From contig JAGKXA010000268.1 of NCBI GenBank assembly GCA_021151615.1, positions 1 through 5,136 on the forward strand: a DNA stretch of 5,136 nt, given 5' to 3'. Every line of letters starts with the position of its first letter. The stretch's first letter is position 1. Below the pieces are notes generated by a model, which saw only the letters and a program-made list of their open reading frames with translations, was not told the origin of the DNA and did no database searches. This document shows positions 4,996-5,136 of this stretch, piece after piece. Position numbers and translations under genes: made by a program. The stretch comes from Cellvibrionaceae bacterium (GTDB lineage Bacteria > Pseudomonadota > Gammaproteobacteria > Pseudomonadales > Cellvibrionaceae).

Positions 4996-5136
4996 ATGGC
5001 GAAGGAAAAGTTTGAACGTAACAAGCCCCACGTCAATGTGGGCACCATCGGTCACGTAGACCACGGTAAAACAACTCTGACTGCAGCATTGACTCGCGTA
5101 TGTGCTGAAGTATGGGGCGGTAAATTCGTAGCATAT
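4996..5136 (+). CDS. tuf: Translation elongation factor Tu, N-terminal part (cut by window end)
   Basis: EF-Tu is the GTPase that delivers aminoacyl-tRNA to the ribosomal A site. The first 47 residues are present and the gene continues past the window. The N-terminus MAKEKFERNKPHVNVG leads into the P-loop GHVDHGKT (residues 19-26; full motif G-x4-GK-T), characteristic of EF-Tu. The Shine-Dalgarno GAGGAG (4981-4986) is strong and 9 nt from the ATG. Being placed behind tRNA-Thr, it corresponds to E. coli tufB. Gammaproteobacteria often have a second tuf copy near fusA, which cannot be checked here. Confidence 0.98.
   Translation, partial: MAKEKFERNKPHVNVGTIGHVDHGKTTLTAALTRVCAEVWGGKFVAY

Overview
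The window looks like chromosomal DNA of a gammaproteobacterium. The 23S 3' end and 5S rRNA are Pseudomonas-like, and the order rrn - birA - coaX - SPOR protein - tRNA(Thr-Tyr-Gly-Thr) - tuf matches, as I recall it, the arrangement in pseudomonads. The modest G+C and the extra alanine racemase gene suggest a non-Pseudomonas relative, such as the Cellvibrio/Saccharophagus/Teredinibacter group. That family-level placement is inference only.

Layout: positions 1-82 are the 3' end of a 23S rRNA gene. A spacer of about 195 bp without a tRNA leads to a 5S rRNA (278-396) and a strong intrinsic terminator (406-438). A gene-free stretch (439-854) follows. It holds a long bipartite inverted repeat (692-755) and a small hairpin (789-813) just before the first protein gene. 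A compact forward operon follows: alr (alanine racemase), birA (biotin-protein ligase/repressor), coaX (type III pantothenate kinase) and a membrane-anchored SPOR-like protein. The first three are joined by ATGA start/stop overlaps and the fourth starts 25 bp after coaX.

A stable-RNA type promoter overlaps the end of the SPOR gene and should drive a cluster of four tRNAs: Thr(UGU), Tyr(GUA), Gly(UCC), Thr(GGU). The tuf gene (EF-Tu) follows and runs off the window. This is the tRNA-tufB order known from E. coli (thrU-tyrU-glyT-thrT-tufB). A terminator-like hairpin with seven Ts sits between the last tRNA and tuf and could act as an attenuator.

Functionally this is a housekeeping region: ribosomal RNA, tRNAs and EF-Tu for translation, D-alanine for peptidoglycan, and biotin and coenzyme A cofactor metabolism. 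I see no mobile element, CRISPR array, phage or defence system. The most interesting points are the extra alr gene at a conserved locus, which resembles the alphaproteobacterial type, and several RNA hairpins in spacers that the genes do not explain.
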